Assembly: GCA_025267735.1 (NCBI GenBank)
Contig: CM046298.1
Location: 33,020,764-33,084,763 of the forward strand
DNA: 64,000 nt
Source: Mactra quadrangularis
Taxonomy: Eukaryota; Mollusca; Bivalvia; Venerida; Mactridae
Direction: 5' to 3'
Of this stretch, positions 22,222 to 35,179 are shown one piece after another. A model generated the notes under the pieces. The model saw nothing but the letters and a program-made list of their open reading frames with translations. It was not told the DNA's origin and did no database searches. The position numbers and the translations under genes are program-made. Position 1 is the first letter of the stretch. Each line of letters begins with the position of its first letter.

Positions 22222-24036
22222 CTTCATCGTTACACTGTCAAGTTACCATTGTCTCACTGTCATGTTATCATTGTTATACTGTCAAAAAATCATTGTCACA
22301 CTGTCATGTTATCATTGTCACACTGTCATGTTATCATTGTCACACTGTCATGTTATCATTGTCACACTGTCATGTTATCATTGTCACACTGTCATGTTTT
22401 CATTCTAACACTGTAATGTCATCATTGTCACACTGTCATATAATCATTGTTACACAGTCATGTAATTATTGTCACACTGTCATGAAAGCATTGTCATGTT
22501 ATCATTGTCCAATGTAATGTTATCATTGTCACACTGACATGCCAGCATTATCACACTGTCATGTAATCTTTGTCACACTGTCATTGTATCATTGTCACAC
22601 TGAAATGAAATCATTGTAACACTGTCATGTTATCATTTTCACACTGTCATGTTATCATTGTCACACTGTCATGTCTTCATTGTCACACATACATGTAATC
22701 ATTGTAACACTGTCATGTTATCATTGTCACACTGTCATGTTTTCAGTGTATCACTGTAATGTCATCATTGACACACTGTCATGTAATTATTGTCACAATG
22801 TCATGTCATCATTGTCATACTTTCATGTCATCATTGTCACACTGCCATGTCATCATTATCAAGTTATCCTTGTCCAATTTACTTTTATCATTGTAACACT
22901 GTCATGTTATCATTGTCACACTGTCATGTTATCATTGTTATACTGTCATGTCATCATTGTCAAGTTATTATTGACCAATGTAATGTTATCATTGTCACAC
23001 TGTCATGCCAGCATTATCACACTGTCATGTTATCATTGTCACACTGTCATGTCATCATTGTCACACTGTCATGTCATCATTATCACACTGTCATGTCATC
23101 ATTGTCACACTGTCATATAATCATTGTCACACTGTCATATAATCATTGTCACCAGACATGTCATCATTGTAACACTGTAGTGTTATCATTGTCACATTGT
23201 CATGTCATCGTTGTCACATTGTCATGTTATTATTGTCACACTGTCATGTTATCATAGTCACCCTGTCATGCCATCATTGTAACACTGTCACGACATTATT
23301 GTCACACTGTCATGTCATTATTGTCACACTGTCATGTCATCATTATCACACTGTCATGTCATCATTGTCACACTGTCATGTTATCATTGTCACACTGTCA
23401 TGTTATCATTGTCACACTGTCATGTCGTCATTGCCACACTGTCATGTCATCATTGTCACACTGTCATGTCATCATTGTCACACTGTCATGTTATCATTGT
23501 CACACTGTCATGTCATCATTGTCACACTGTCATGTTATCATTGTCACACTGTCATGTCGTCATTATCAAGTTATCATAGTCCAAATGTAAAGTTATTATT
23601 ATCACAATGTCATGTCATCATTGCCACACTGTCGTGTTATCATTGTTCGTAACACTCTCATGTTATCATGGTCACATTGACAGGTTATCATTGTCATACT
23701 GCCATGTTATCATTGTCACACTTTCATGTAATCATTGTTTGTAACACTGTCATGTTTTCATTGTCACACTGACATGTTATCATTGTCACACTGTCATGTA
23801 ATTATTGTCACACTGTTATGTTTTCATTGTAACACTGTCATGTCATCATTGACACACTGCCACGTTAACATTGTCACACTTTCATGTAATTATTGTTTGT
23901 AACACTGTCATGTTTTCATTGTCACACTGACATGTTATCATAGTAACACTGTCATGTCCTCATAGTCACACTGTCTAGTTATCATTGTCACACTGCCATG
24001 TTATCATTGTCACCCTGTCATGACCCAAGTCACACA
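22222..24036. repeat. 22-bp satellite array, unit 2
   Basis: Same TCATTGTCACACTGTCATGT repeat as unit 1, with highly regular blocks around 22290-22400 and 23290-23570. It is interrupted at 24042 by an inserted element and resumes at 26096. Confidence 0.95.
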
Positions 24037-24041
24037 CTTAT

Positions 24042-26091
24042 GACTCAATCCCAATTAAGGTGGACATATGGGCATATTTTTTTTCATTTTTTTCATGTCG
24101 TTAAATATGAGTTTTAAATCAATTAAAGGCATTGTAGACATGTTCTGTACACAGTATAAAAATCTTTTCAGCTGGGCTAGTATACTTTTTTAGATATAGG
24201 CTGGTGAAATGTCTCACCTAGCATTAATAAATGTGCTGATGAAAATCGAACATTTGCTGCAAATTTCATAATTTAAAAGTAGTTATGGTCATTCTGTTGA
24301 AAAATTCAATACAGTTTCATTCTATAACGTATTATGTTTCGGAATAAATGATAAAGACTGAAGAGTAAGTCAGATACTGTCAGAAAAACATAAATATTGA
24401 ATACGCTATTTTCATTAGTTCAATTTGTTTAAAAATGTCATTCATATCAATTGTTCCAGAACGATACCAACACGTTTACTATAGAATATAACTGTTTAAA
24501 ATAGTTAGATACCATTGCCTTAGTGTTATAACAAAACTTGGTGTGCATGTGAACCACCACAAAGCAACCAATAAAGAATATAACTGTTGTCCCGTACGTT
24601 ATCAAAATTGAATCATACGTAATATAATTCAGTTTGGTCATCTGAACTATTGATAACTAAGTTAATCTGCAAGAATTCAACTTACATTGTTGCGTAATTT
24701 GTTTTACGATTCAATGTACTTGTGTTTTACATATAAAACTGCAATAATATCTCTCATTTACAACGATTATGCGAACCATTATCATTTTTCCAAGAGAACA
24801 ACATTCAACAATTTTGTGACAAGTTTAACAAAGAAACATATCAATCTAACGCATGAACTAATAGAAACTATTTAGTAGTGGGGTAACATGTGATTTAAAA
24901 CCATCAAATCATTTGGCAAATGCATGTTTAGACAATTCTACAGTGTCCCGTACGTTATTAAATAAGTGAGATAATGTATGGTCCTGATCAAATTATTGCA
25001 GTGTGTGCTAAAATGATTCTAATGTTATAATTTGATCAAACGAGGCATTGTTTTAATTTATCATTTCAAAGCTAGATGGTATTCAATTGAGAACAATGCA
25101 AACTTTTCATCATTTTTGGCAAATAACAAGAACTATACCTTATTTTCCCGTAACTCTTGTTAGTTACTTTTGAACAACACCAATTTCATAATAATTGCCG
25201 TTCCCATGATATTTTCGTCTGTGAAGATTAAATGCATGTTAAGGAACCTTCCAAAAGCAATTTATCATAAATATTCAGACGATTATCAATTATTGTGTCA
25301 CATTTTGTCCCGTACGTTACGGACTCGTACGTTATTTTCCATTTTGTATTTACTGGTTTTTTGTGTGTCACAAATATACAACTTAGATGAATTATAAAAA
25401 CACTTAATAAACTTTTTATTTGATCATTGAAGAGGATTTCAATGAAGAATTTATATATCTATTTGAAAAGGTTCGTTTGATAATTTGATTTTACTAATTG
25501 TCCCGTTCGTTACGTGGTGAAAATTACGTTTCAATTTTGAATGAATGAGCTCATAAATTGCCGAAACCAATGAAATGTCAGCTAAAATGAATATCTTATC
25601 ATTAGGATATAACATTATGGACTTTACTTACACAAAAATAGTTTGTAAAGAGTGCAAAGCTGTGAGCCTAATGAAGCCTTTAAATTAATGTCCCGTACGT
25701 TATCGGAGTTTGGAGACAACGTTTGTTGTATGAGGTGTGAAAAAATATTTTTGAATTTACATTATAATATGTGTTTTTCTGAAGGATTTAGTTATAATTG
25801 ACATAATAAATACATATTTGATTGGAAATCTGTCCGATTTGTTAAACAATTTGAATCTAACTTTAAGAATTTGTCATTGGAGACATAGGGATTTTCTACC
25901 CCCTAGCTTAATTAAGAGACAATATTTTGAAAAAATCGAAGTTTTCTTCAAGAAATATGTCGTTTATACTTTTAATATAGCATTATTACTTGTAAATATG
26001 CATTTCATTTTCAATAATTCTGTAAGTGAAATTCCTAGAAACATGATAAACGTTGGAGACATCAAATGTACATTCTAAGCGGGAATGAATC
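24042..26091. mobile_element. 2.05-kb inserted element with CCCGTACGTTA motifs
   Basis: Absent from the same place in unit 1 (about 10008). The ends are short imperfect inverted repeats (GACTCAATCCC; right end reads GATTCATTCCC when reversed, 9 of 11 matching), flanked by CTTAT or TTAT on both sides (24037-24041, 26091-26095). The motif TGTCCCGTACGTTA recurs at 24588, 24944, 25306 and 25689, with variants at 25326 and 25499 (TCCCGTTCGTTA). No protein-coding frame is convincing. The superfamily is unknown. Confidence 0.78.
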
Positions 26092-26095
26092 TTAT

Positions 26096-26270
26096 ATTAG
26101 CATTGTCATACATTTGTGTTATAATAATTATTGTCACATATTTGTGTTATCATTGTAACACATTTGTGTTATCATTGTCACATCGGCATGTTATAATGCT
26201 CAGACTGTCATGTCATCATTTTAGCATTGCCTTGTAAACATATTCACACTTACGTGTTATCATGGTTACA
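26096..26270. repeat. 22-bp satellite array, remainder after insertion (unit 2)
   Basis: CATTTGTGTTATCATTGTCACA variant units, matching 10010-10185 of unit 1. Confidence 0.85.
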
Positions 26271-26296
26271 CTGCAAACGTTTATAATACGGAAGTA

Positions 26297-26305
26297 GATC
26301 ATTGA
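26297..26305. other. Empty target site of the foldback element
   Basis: A single GATCATTGA joining ...GGAAGTA and ACACGTTCAC; in unit 1 the same junction is split by the 6379-bp element. There is no excision footprint. Confidence 0.93.
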
Positions 26306-26673
26306 ACACGTTCACTAATTGGCAAGGGGTGTGTACACGTTCTGTATCTCATTGAATTCGTTATTAATAAGAAAATATTACCTTTTCAATCGACGTGTCT
26401 GTTTTGTTTATCTACTTTTGTATCTGAAATCTAATTCCCTTCTAGAACAGTTGAGTTGTTAACGTAATTATTGTGTTACGTTGTGTTTGTTTACAAGAGC
26501 AAAAACGCCGAGGACCACCGAGTAAAATAAATAAGGCGAAACACCGCTAAATTAATTTGGCTAACAACCACTAAAACTTGCAATCGGAGAACCTTTGGTT
26601 TTGAAAAAAAAGTAAACAAGTTTGAGAATCTTAGTTACTAAACTTTAGATGTTTTCATTGTCTAGTAGCAATA

Positions 26674-26683
26674 ATATATAAAG
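26674..26683 (+). promoter_or_regulatory. TATA-like box upstream of POLL
   Basis: TATATAAAG about 140 bp upstream of the POLL ATG, conserved with unit 1. Weak evidence in AT-rich DNA; the transcription start is unknown. Confidence 0.33.
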
Positions 26684-26817
26684 CCAGGTAAACACGGTAA
26701 TCAATATCACTTTGCATTGAGTTTGACTGTCAAATCAGGTTTTAGCGTTTTCGTCCCTAGGAATTTTCGACCCAAGAAATTGTGAAACTGAAAGTAGAAC
26801 TGTGGTCTTGTTATTTC

Positions 26818-29800
26818 ATGATGAAATCAACAAAACGAGCCCCTGAATCATCGTTACAGTCTAAAGATGCAAAGAAACAGAAAAAATCAGTTGAAGATGG
26901 AGACAATAAAGACAAAAATTATTCATTTTTATCTCCAGTGAAAGCTTTTATCTTACAAGCTGGAATTGAGAAAACTAGAATGTCAATATTTCATACACAA
27001 CTTAAGAAATTTGGTGGAACATTAAACACAGAGTTTACAAGTGATGTCACTCATCTGGTTGTTGATGACAAAATGGATCCAGATCGTTTATGTCGTCTTT
27101 TAAAAGTGGATGATCCCCCAGATAATGTAAACATTGTAAAATCGGGTTGGTTGAGTGCTTGTTTTAAAGATAAATGTTTATTTGAACTATCTGACTACTT
27201 ACTGGACTGTTCTAAACTCAGGTTGAAAAAGAACAAATCTGAGAATGAAAACGTACCTGGTAAATCAAATGACAGTACAGGGACTCAAACTGTAAGTTCT
27301 GACTCGGATAAAGGTATAAAAGATGAAAAAAAATATTTCCCAAAAGTTGGTACAATGTTCGGTCATAAAGCTAAGACAGGTCCTGTGACGTCAGATCTGG
27401 CTGGAGATGATGACAGCGACTACTGTCCTAGTGATAACGAAAGAGACTCTGATCAGGAATGTTCTACATCTGATGTCTCGACTCCTTCAACTTCACCAAA
27501 GAAAAATCTTCCTGTAAGTTAGAGTTATTTATTATGACATGTTTTCAAATTTCTAGCACTAAATCATTTAAATTACTAGAACAAATGCTATACAAATCTA
27601 AAAAGTAAAGAAATGTTGACTAGTCTTAAGCTGACCTATTAATATGCATAAATATTTTTACATGGGGTTCCCAGTGGTCTGTAGCAAATCCTCATTTCAG
27701 ACTGCCGCAGACAATAACTTCAAGTCACAAATCAGCAATTGAATGGATAATTACTACTGCTAACAAAATAGTCTGCTTAATGTGTTAACATTCTGACGAT
27801 GCAGTTAGTGCAATTTAAGTACATGTGTATCTAAATCGGTTTAGTACTGTAAAGAACAGTAATTGTATGGACAATATCCCTTGGTTTGCTTCCACTTGTT
27901 GTATAGTCGTTTATATATTCTCCATCAAAACCCAATTCAATCAGCGCTATTAGCGCTATGATTCGATATTATAATTGTTTTAAAGCTTGATTCTGTAATT
28001 AAGATAATTAATGTTATAAATTCTAGGTTGGTAATTGGGTATGTGCTCAATCATCAAAAGTTAGTGTTGAAAATTGTAACAAACATATTACAGATAAGCT
28101 TGAGGTAAGTCACCTTATAGCAGAACAATATAATCAATTATGCTGTAATTGTGTGGCACTAATAAAGGTTGCTTCAGTAGTGTCGGGTATCTTTTAAGAC
28201 TGTGTCACACCTTTAATTTTAATTAGTCTATGAAATGCATGGTTGTTCCCTTGCATGGACAGCCACTTATTAGTTCTAGCAACAACAAAAATCTGTTAGG
28301 CAACCAAAAAGCTACAAACCAGATATCATGCCTTAGACTAAGGCTTAGTTTATAAATAATATAAATTCAATGTAATACAGCGCCTGGCACCCAGCCAGTT
28401 AATGACCCACTCAGTGTTATACAAGACCAAACTGTCCTGTCTGACTGACAAGGTACCACTGACCAAACTATCAACCTTGATACACTCTTACATATATTAG
28501 CATGGCCTTGGATAATAGTGAACTATGAGCACTTGATGTTATAATGTTATATCACATAATTCTTGTAACATTTGTTTATTTTTCCATCTTTAATATTTAC
28601 AATGTATTTGTGTATATTTGAAGGAAATGGTGAGAACTTATGAATCTACAAATGATAAATGGAGAGCATTTGGCTATCAGAAAGCTATACAAGTGTTAAA
28701 AAAACAAAATAAACCTGTAACGTCTTATGAGGTTAGTTGAAACATGACTGATACCACTCAGTTGATAAGTTAATTTCAGCAGTTTGAATAGTTGATTCTA
28801 TAACACTATAGAAACTTACTTACTATTAGGTTCCTCTGTAAAGAACACTTGGTTATTGCAAGATCATGCCATTTTTGATGACTTAAGTCCTAAATGCTTA
28901 TTATAAGAAGAAAAAAGTGCCTATATTTAAATCATTGATTTTTATGGTCCTAAAAGAGGAATTACTGTATTTCTGATCTAAGATTCCATTTAAGCTACTT
29001 ATTCTGTAGTTATGAATGATGAACATTAATTGTCAGTTAATGTATTAAATTCTGACTTGAACAAGCTTACTAACTAATGATTGATATTCACGGGACCAAT
29101 TGGGAATTATGGTGGAAATAAAGGTAGTAGTTATACTCTGTGCTATCAATCTCCTTTAACAGAGATCCTGTAGAGCGTTGTCGTACTGGATCTCTACGTT
29201 CTCAATGCAAGGTCACGTCGAGATGACCTTTGTGTCGACCAATCAATGCGTAGCTTTCATCTAGACGAAAACACTATTAATCACATTTTGATTTCGTAAT
29301 TTCTATTTTTAGACCAAGGTTTACATGCTGATTTAACAGCGGTATTATTCACAGTCTGCGATTGGGTGGCTCATTTCAAATTGTGTGTCGTAGACAATGT
29401 AAACAAGTTACGTATCATAACAATTTCGTCATGGATATTATGATGAGAAAAGGTCACCTGAACGTGACCTTCGTTTGGAAAAGGCCAGATCTAAATTAGC
29501 GAGTATGCGAGCGAAAAATTTTAGATCGGGTTTTAATCAGATTGCTGTGCTATATGATGTCATTTAATTATTTGTCTAAAAATGAAATCCGTAAAAAAAC
29601 ATGTGCTGGTTTACCTTGTAGATCACATGACTATAGATCCTGACTTTGTGTTGTTTCAGGAAGCAATGTCTCTACCAAGTATTGGTAAAAGATTGGCTGA
29701 GAAGATCTGGGAGATAGCTGAAAGTGGTGATCTTAGAAAACTGAATGAATTAAAATCTAATGATGATATTAAAGTTATAGAATTATTTAAAGATGTTTGG

Positions 29801-32800
29801 GGAGCTGGTGCCCACACAGCTAGGGCCTGGTACCAGCAGGTATTAGTTTAATATTGTCTTAAAGTGTATGAAACCATATCTGATGATAGGTTATGACTGG
29901 TTGGTTTGGTCATTCTTCTTTCCCTTTTTGTTTTGTTTTGAATCTTTTTGTTTGTTTTAATATTGCTGAGTTTTGATTGGCAAGCTGAAGTTTGTTTGAC
30001 CGAAATACTTTTGCTGGAATATTCATTTGGCCATGAAACACTAAGTTTTATGAAGAAGGAAGTTAATGTTTAGTAGTGACATCAGTGAGAAGAGACTGTC
30101 ATCAATCATAAATTTAGTAGTTGTTGTTGCCTTCTAGTCACAGTTGTCTCCCTTACATATGCCCAGGACTCAATATAAACATATTTATAGTGACCATGCA
30201 ACAGAACTAAATGAATTCATTATAATAGACTCAGAGACAACTAATTCCCTGAATAGACTATATTTCTTCTGTGCATCTTTTAATTTTGAAGTAAATGGAA
30301 CTTCTTCATTGGTGTTATTAGGCTTTTACCCTGTCATATTACATATTGACTTAAACATTTTTGTCTAGAACTTTCATACAACATGTGCTAAAGTAGGAAG
30401 TAATCAGTAATTTCTGGCTAGCTACATGCATAGAGGGGAAGTCTGCTAAGCCAATCTTATGTAGATGCAGGGGTGTGGAATTCTATTTTTTTCCTCTTGT
30501 CCAAGGATGAGTTCAATCTAAAAACCAACTAGTTCAGGATTAAAATGCACTTGCCCAGATGTTCAATACTCAAAACTATGTATCAAAATATGTCGCTTTC
30601 TAAGACCTGAATTGCTTACGTAATCCATGTCAAAAACTAATATAAACTACATACTATTAGTATTGATAAATAATGACCAGGAGATAGTTCATAGTTGAAC
30701 TTTTTTTAAGCATTGAGACATCTATAATTTATAAGTTTTGCTATGTAACATGCACTACATATACATTTGTATATCATATATTTTAGCTAAAAATATTACT
30801 TGTCCACGAACAAGTGGGATAGAAATATTGACTTGTCCACGGACATAAATGTACGACAAGTTGGCATAGAAATTCTGCACCCCTGAGATAATATTTTAGC
30901 TCTACTGAGCGACTATCACATTGTTACACTGATGTCTCATTTTCGAAATAGTCAGATTTGGCCAAATCATAACATCATTGAAAACTCATAGTAATCATAT
31001 GTTATTATCATTGACAAATATTACCCTGAGTTACTGAGGATGGTCTATTTTTAGACTATTATATTATTAATATTTTCTGAGGTCAATTTTCACAGACTTC
31101 AGCATAAATACTTATATTGTTTATTTTCAGGGATTTAGGACATTGGAGGATTTAAGGACTAAAGCTAATTTAACATATCAACAAAAGATTGGATTAAGAT
31201 GTTACGATGATTTCCTCGATAGAATGCCTCGGTCTGAAGCTGGTGAAATAGAACAAGTTGTAAGTTATCTATTTATCTGACTTGCCACACTTCAATCTTT
31301 AGTGAGGACTGAGGCCTTGATGGGTTAACCAAAAACTATGTTAGTATAAAAAAGATTCACAAGCTTAGGTTACCCTGTGTAAGTGAAAACAAATTTTATT
31401 AAAGCTTGATAATGAAGCAAAAGTGTTTATTTCCTCTTTTTCTGGCTGGCCCTTTTGGAGGGAAAAAAGCCACAAAAATGAAGTTAGGTTATTTTTAGTG
31501 AGATTGGAATGATGATTGTTTGAATTAGGGACTTTAGTCAGTTATCTTTCCCTGATAAAATCTGAAGCAATCCAATTGGTGAGTAGGTCCTTACAGTTGG
31601 AATCCTCGGATTTTATCATTGAATTCCTATGTAAGGGTAACAAAATATTTCATCTAATATCTTTCTTGTTAATGAAGATATTAACAGAAGTGATGGAATT
31701 TATATAGTTCTTCAACTTAAAAATAATTAGCTTGAATTTCAAACAAATTAAATGATTTACAAAAACGTTATTTAAGATTAAATTTGGCAAATTAACATTG
31801 AAAAGTAAGGGTAAAATCCGAGTAATCCAACTAATTAGACCTACCTATTTTGAAGAGTATACAAGGGGAGATAACTGACTAAAGTCCCTTATTGATAGTT
31901 TCTAAGCATTAATATGCTATGTTTGAATATAACTGCTATTTTTTACGTTCTATCATGGTTGAACATTCAAAATTGTTTATTGAAAGTTCCAGTCTTTTAA
32001 TCTTGTATTATTCTCTTAACATTGTACTAACAGTACAGTTTTTGAAAGGTTTTGTTTATTGAATGTATGTTGTACCTCTCTATGGCTTTCGAGTTATGTG
32101 ATACAAGGGACATAACTCTGTGTTATTTACTATAATTAAAGTTAGGATTGTCTCCCTTGCTTCATGTCAAGTATTGAGCTGATAAATTTGGCTGGCTTTA
32201 AACAATCCATCTGGCAGTGTAGTTTCTAACAGTCCTATTCAAAAACGAGACTACATGTTTTTGTATTTATGCTTGTTAATTTGTTTCGTATTCTTTGATT
32301 ATGGGGACTTTACTTGAATTTTACTAGCAGATCTCTGTATATGTATTTTTGGGGCCATTTGGGGGACTCAGGATGTTCATTTACATTTGAAAATTTATTA
32401 TAATTATCATAGCCAACATTTAGGTCTGAATGTGCTAGGAGGTAAAATTGCATTACCTTTTAATGTGCACTCCAAGGGCTCTTCATTTCCACTTTGAATG
32501 AAACTGATCTAAATATCAAAAAATATTTGGCAAACCATAAAATTTGATTTCACGCTCTATGTAATCTACCTACTCCATTATACTGCCTATTTAAATCCAA
32601 AGTGCACTTTGAAATGCACATCAAGTGTATGTTGTTTTAAATTATGTGTGACAAATCCATCTTATTATTAGAAGTCAGGAAGGTCTAACTGTACTATAAA
32701 CCTTAGTGCATTTTAGTTAATTTTATAATGTCAAGAAAATCTTAAAATAACTTTTATAATAGATTCATTCACATTAAAAAGTAGAAAAACAAAGCAATAA

Positions 32801-34624
32801 GGAATTAGATGTTGCTTTCATTTTATAATAAAAACAAAATGATGAATCTTGACTTAGTTGTTGCTTTCTTCAGAAAAGATGAAACTGTATATAGTCATTT
32901 ATTATGTGGCTTTGAAGTATAAAGTCTAGCAAATGTATCAAAATTAAACCATAAAAAACTCATTTGTATATGACTTGAATTAATTTTTGAATGATCATTA
33001 GTTACTAAGTTACTCAACTGAATATAACATAAAACTATTAATCCTGTGTTTTACTTGGTTGGACAACCAGCTGTATATTTCACTTGCCCGACCCATATGT
33101 TTACTAGCAGTAACAAGTTGGCCAAATCCCAATTTTAGTCATCAGGGGTAAATGGAGGACTTATAACAATTTAATTATTTTCTCTTTAGGAAATTTGCTT
33201 GTAACGAATTACCTTTTTTTGTGCAACTTCCCCATCAAAATATATCTCAGGGTGATGACTGATCACAGAGGGGGTTGGAAGGGAGGGAGCACCCCATTTC
33301 TCCTGAAAACATTGGAGGGGCCATAGGGTAGAGGAAAATGATGCAGAATAATAATTATAATATAATATAGCCTCTGAGAAGTTAATTTTGAGGAAATCTA
33401 AATTAAATGCAATGCAAACTTAGTGTTTAAAAGGAGAACATTTGGATGACATACTTCAATTTGAGTACAAAGTCTTATAATTATTTTTTATCAATTTTGA
33501 TAAATTGTACATATATTTTGCTAATTTTTTTTTAAGTTGTGTCTAATGATTTACATGCTCAGTCATGTGTTTATGATCAAGTATTAAGTTTTTTACTTTA
33601 ACAATAATGGAACATAAAACATCAAATGTTTAACTACTATAATATATTTATCTTTTAATTGCATTGATTGATGTTATTTAAATCATCAGCCTCATTCTCC
33701 TGAATGCCTCTTGAAGATTATATAAGTGGGTTGATTGATGAGTTCATATATTTCTTGATACCTGTTAAACATGTGTTTATTTGAAATATAGAATTGCTCA
33801 AGTTCACCTTAGCTATCAGCTGTTTAATGTATACTTTCAATGTTGATCTTAGTTTGCATTTATCTCTATTTTTGTTCATTTTTGTTGATGCTTCACAAAT
33901 CTATCATAGGTCTATACTGTGACGTCATATTGTTTTTAGAAGCTTTCTAGATATGTTGGACCTGATCCCTGATTGGGACTTGAATACTTTCATAGATTAA
34001 ACACTATTTTGAATGCTCTACTTGTTAAAACCTATACAACAGATGTCTGTAGTATATCTTTATACAGAGATTGCCCCACTTGTTTGACTGATATTTAAAA
34101 GTACAAAATTTATTGTTCTCTATTCAATGGTCTTTTAACACTGTATTTTAATATGTAATTATAATTTGTTTGTAGTACAAGTAGTACACTGGCAACTTAC
34201 TAAGTTAGTAAGACACGCCTTTGGGATCAAGGAGTTTTGGGTTCAAACCCCACCAGGTAAACTGCTATTTTCCTATCAAGAAATAAGCCTGCTATTGCTT
34301 CACTCCACCCAGGCATAAATGGGTAATTATGAGGGTGGTATAGTTCTGGTATGTCCCTAGTGTTGTCTCGGCAAAAAAAGAGGGGCAAATGTCCTAGAGT
34401 CCTAAAAGCATGAATATTAGACTATTTAATACATGTATTGTTATTATATTTGAAGGTAAAGAAAGCAGCTGAAGACTTACAACCAGGTATAATAGCACAA
34501 GCATGTGGTTCGTATAGACGTGGTAAACTTACATGTGGTGATGTTGATGTACTAGTTACACATCCTGATGGTAAATCACATAAAGGAATCTTTACTAAAC
34601 TACTTTCTAAACTAAAACATGATG
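26818..34624 (+). CDS. POLL: DNA polymerase lambda, exons 1-6 (C-terminal exons not found)
   Basis: Family X polymerase for gap filling in base-excision repair and non-homologous end joining (nucleus). Six exons join in phase: 26818-27513, 28027-28104, 28624-28731, 29660-29839, 31131-31259 and 34456-34624, about 453 codons. Exon 1 has a basic N-terminus, a BRCT domain (about residues 35-135, ending [11 protein letters not shown]...) and a Ser/Asp-rich linker. Exon 2 encodes WVCAQSSK...HITDKLE and exon 3 [11 protein letters not shown], the start of the 8-kDa lyase domain. Exon 4 has the helix-hairpin-helix [12 protein letters not shown] and [14 protein letters not shown]. Exon 5 gives the fingers, ending FLDRMPR. 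Exon 6 has [17 protein letters not shown] with the two metal-binding Asp, then [12 protein letters not shown]. The third catalytic Asp and the thumb (about 120 residues) would be in later exons that I did not find. Start: ATGATG at 26818; the second Met (26821) has the better context. Exon 1 and exon 2 are duplicated at 17141. Confidence 0.93.
29161..29515 (+). mobile_element. Dispersed ~350-bp repeat, copy 1 (POLL intron 3)
   Basis: It starts AGAGATCCTGTAGAGC and ends near AAGGCCAGATCTAAATTAGC. The reverse-complement copy is at 36011-36372. Shared blocks include GTCGACCAATCAATGC, TCTAGACGAAAACACTAT and GAGAAAAGGTCACCTGAACG. The class is unknown. Confidence 0.7.
30468..30885. mobile_element. 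MITE with hAT-like ends (POLL intron 4)
   Basis: The left end CAGGGGTGTGGAATTCTAT is mirrored by a right end that reads CAGGGGTGCAGAATTTCTAT in reverse. Length is 418 bp. CAGGGGTG termini are typical of hAT elements, but no convincing 8-bp target duplication is visible. Confidence 0.6.
31260..34199. other. POLL intron 5 body
   Basis: About 3 kb of AT-rich intron DNA. I see no gene or clear element in it; a SINE follows at 34200. Confidence 0.5.
34200..34400 (+). mobile_element. tRNA-derived SINE, family D (end of POLL intron 5)
   Basis: Contains a B box (TGGGTTCAAACCCCACC) preceded by a tRNA-like segment, then a body with CCAGGCATAAATGGGTAATT. It is the only copy seen in the window. Confidence 0.5.
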
Positions 34625-34651
34625 GTGAGTTCCTACTTGCATGTACTAGTA

Positions 34652-34668
34652 AAGTAGAATGTGATTTT
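34652..34668. repeat. 17-bp target duplication (left) of SINE insertion
   Basis: AAGTAGAATGTGATTTT, repeated at 35163-35179. It is a length typical of target-primed reverse transcription. Confidence 0.85.
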
Positions 34669-34671
34669 CTT

Positions 34672-34928
34672 TTTATACCCCCGCTTCGAAGAAGAGGGGG
34701 TATACTGTTTTACCCTTGTCTGTGCGTGCCTCCGTTACAAAATTTCCGTCGCAGTTTTCTCAGCAACTATAGCATGCAGCAGCCTAATACTTTGCATATT
34801 GCTTCTTCCCATAGTCCCATGTGGTGTAAAGCGATTTCATGCTCCTTGCTCATCTACTTCCTGTTATATAGGCATATTTTTAGATTTTGGCGGGGGTATC
34901 ACTAGTGAGCATTAGCTCACAGATTTAC
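34672..34928 (+). repeat. ATACCCCCGC-type dispersed repeat, copy 1
   Basis: It begins with a hairpin, ATACCCCCGCTTCGAAGAAG then AGGGGGTAT, and continues to GGCGGGGGTATCACTAGTGA and CAGATTTACTTG. The other copy is at 44442-44725. Here it lies within the poly(T) tract of the adjacent reverse-strand SINE. Confidence 0.8.
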
Positions 34929-34940
34929 TTGTTTTTTTTG

Positions 34941-35156
34941 TTTTTTTACGTTGCATTCAACACATATATAGGTCATATACACGACGGCCAGATCTTCCTA
35001 CTAAAGGTTTCCTGGACACTTATCTATCACCAGTACTAACTTACCCTACCATGAGGCCGACAACTCATGTATAGGGTATGACCTGCTGCGACCGGGTTTC
35101 AAACCCGCGATCTCCGGATTCGAAGTCAGACATGCTAACCACTACGCCACGGCCGC
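34941..35156 (-). mobile_element. tRNA-derived SINE, family A, reverse copy
   Basis: Reverse complement of the element at 5056: B box GGGTTTGAAACCC, A-box region TAGTGGTTAGCATGTC. Its poly(A) appears as poly(T) at 34929-34947. The 17-bp duplications at 34652 and 35163 mark its insertion 27 bp after the exon-6 splice donor of POLL. Confidence 0.82.
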
Positions 35157-35162
35157 AGCTAA

Positions 35163-35179
35163 AAGTAGAATGTGATTTT
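35163..35179. repeat. 17-bp target duplication (right) of SINE insertion
   Basis: AAGTAGAATGTGATTTT, matching 34652-34668. Confidence 0.85.

Larger units (their letters stand above)
18360..28240. repeat. Tandem segmental duplication, copy 2
   Basis: Second copy of the 5501-18310 segment, in the same orientation. It lacks the foldback element but has two insertions of its own (19755-20783 and 24042-26091). Homology fades after TGTGTCACAC at 28210, inside intron 2 of the polymerase gene. The duplication therefore took the serpin plus only the 5' end of POLL. Confidence 0.92.

Noticed and set aside
22187..23652. Similar His/Cys-rich open frames in unit 2
   Set aside because: Same satellite artefact.
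24447..26078. Open frames within the 2.05-kb inserted element as a transposase
   Set aside because: All are under 90 codons, on different strands, and without catalytic motifs.
34661..34915. Open frame shared with 44397-44696
   Set aside because: It is the ATACCCCCGC dispersed repeat read in frame; copy differences do not look like coding constraint.
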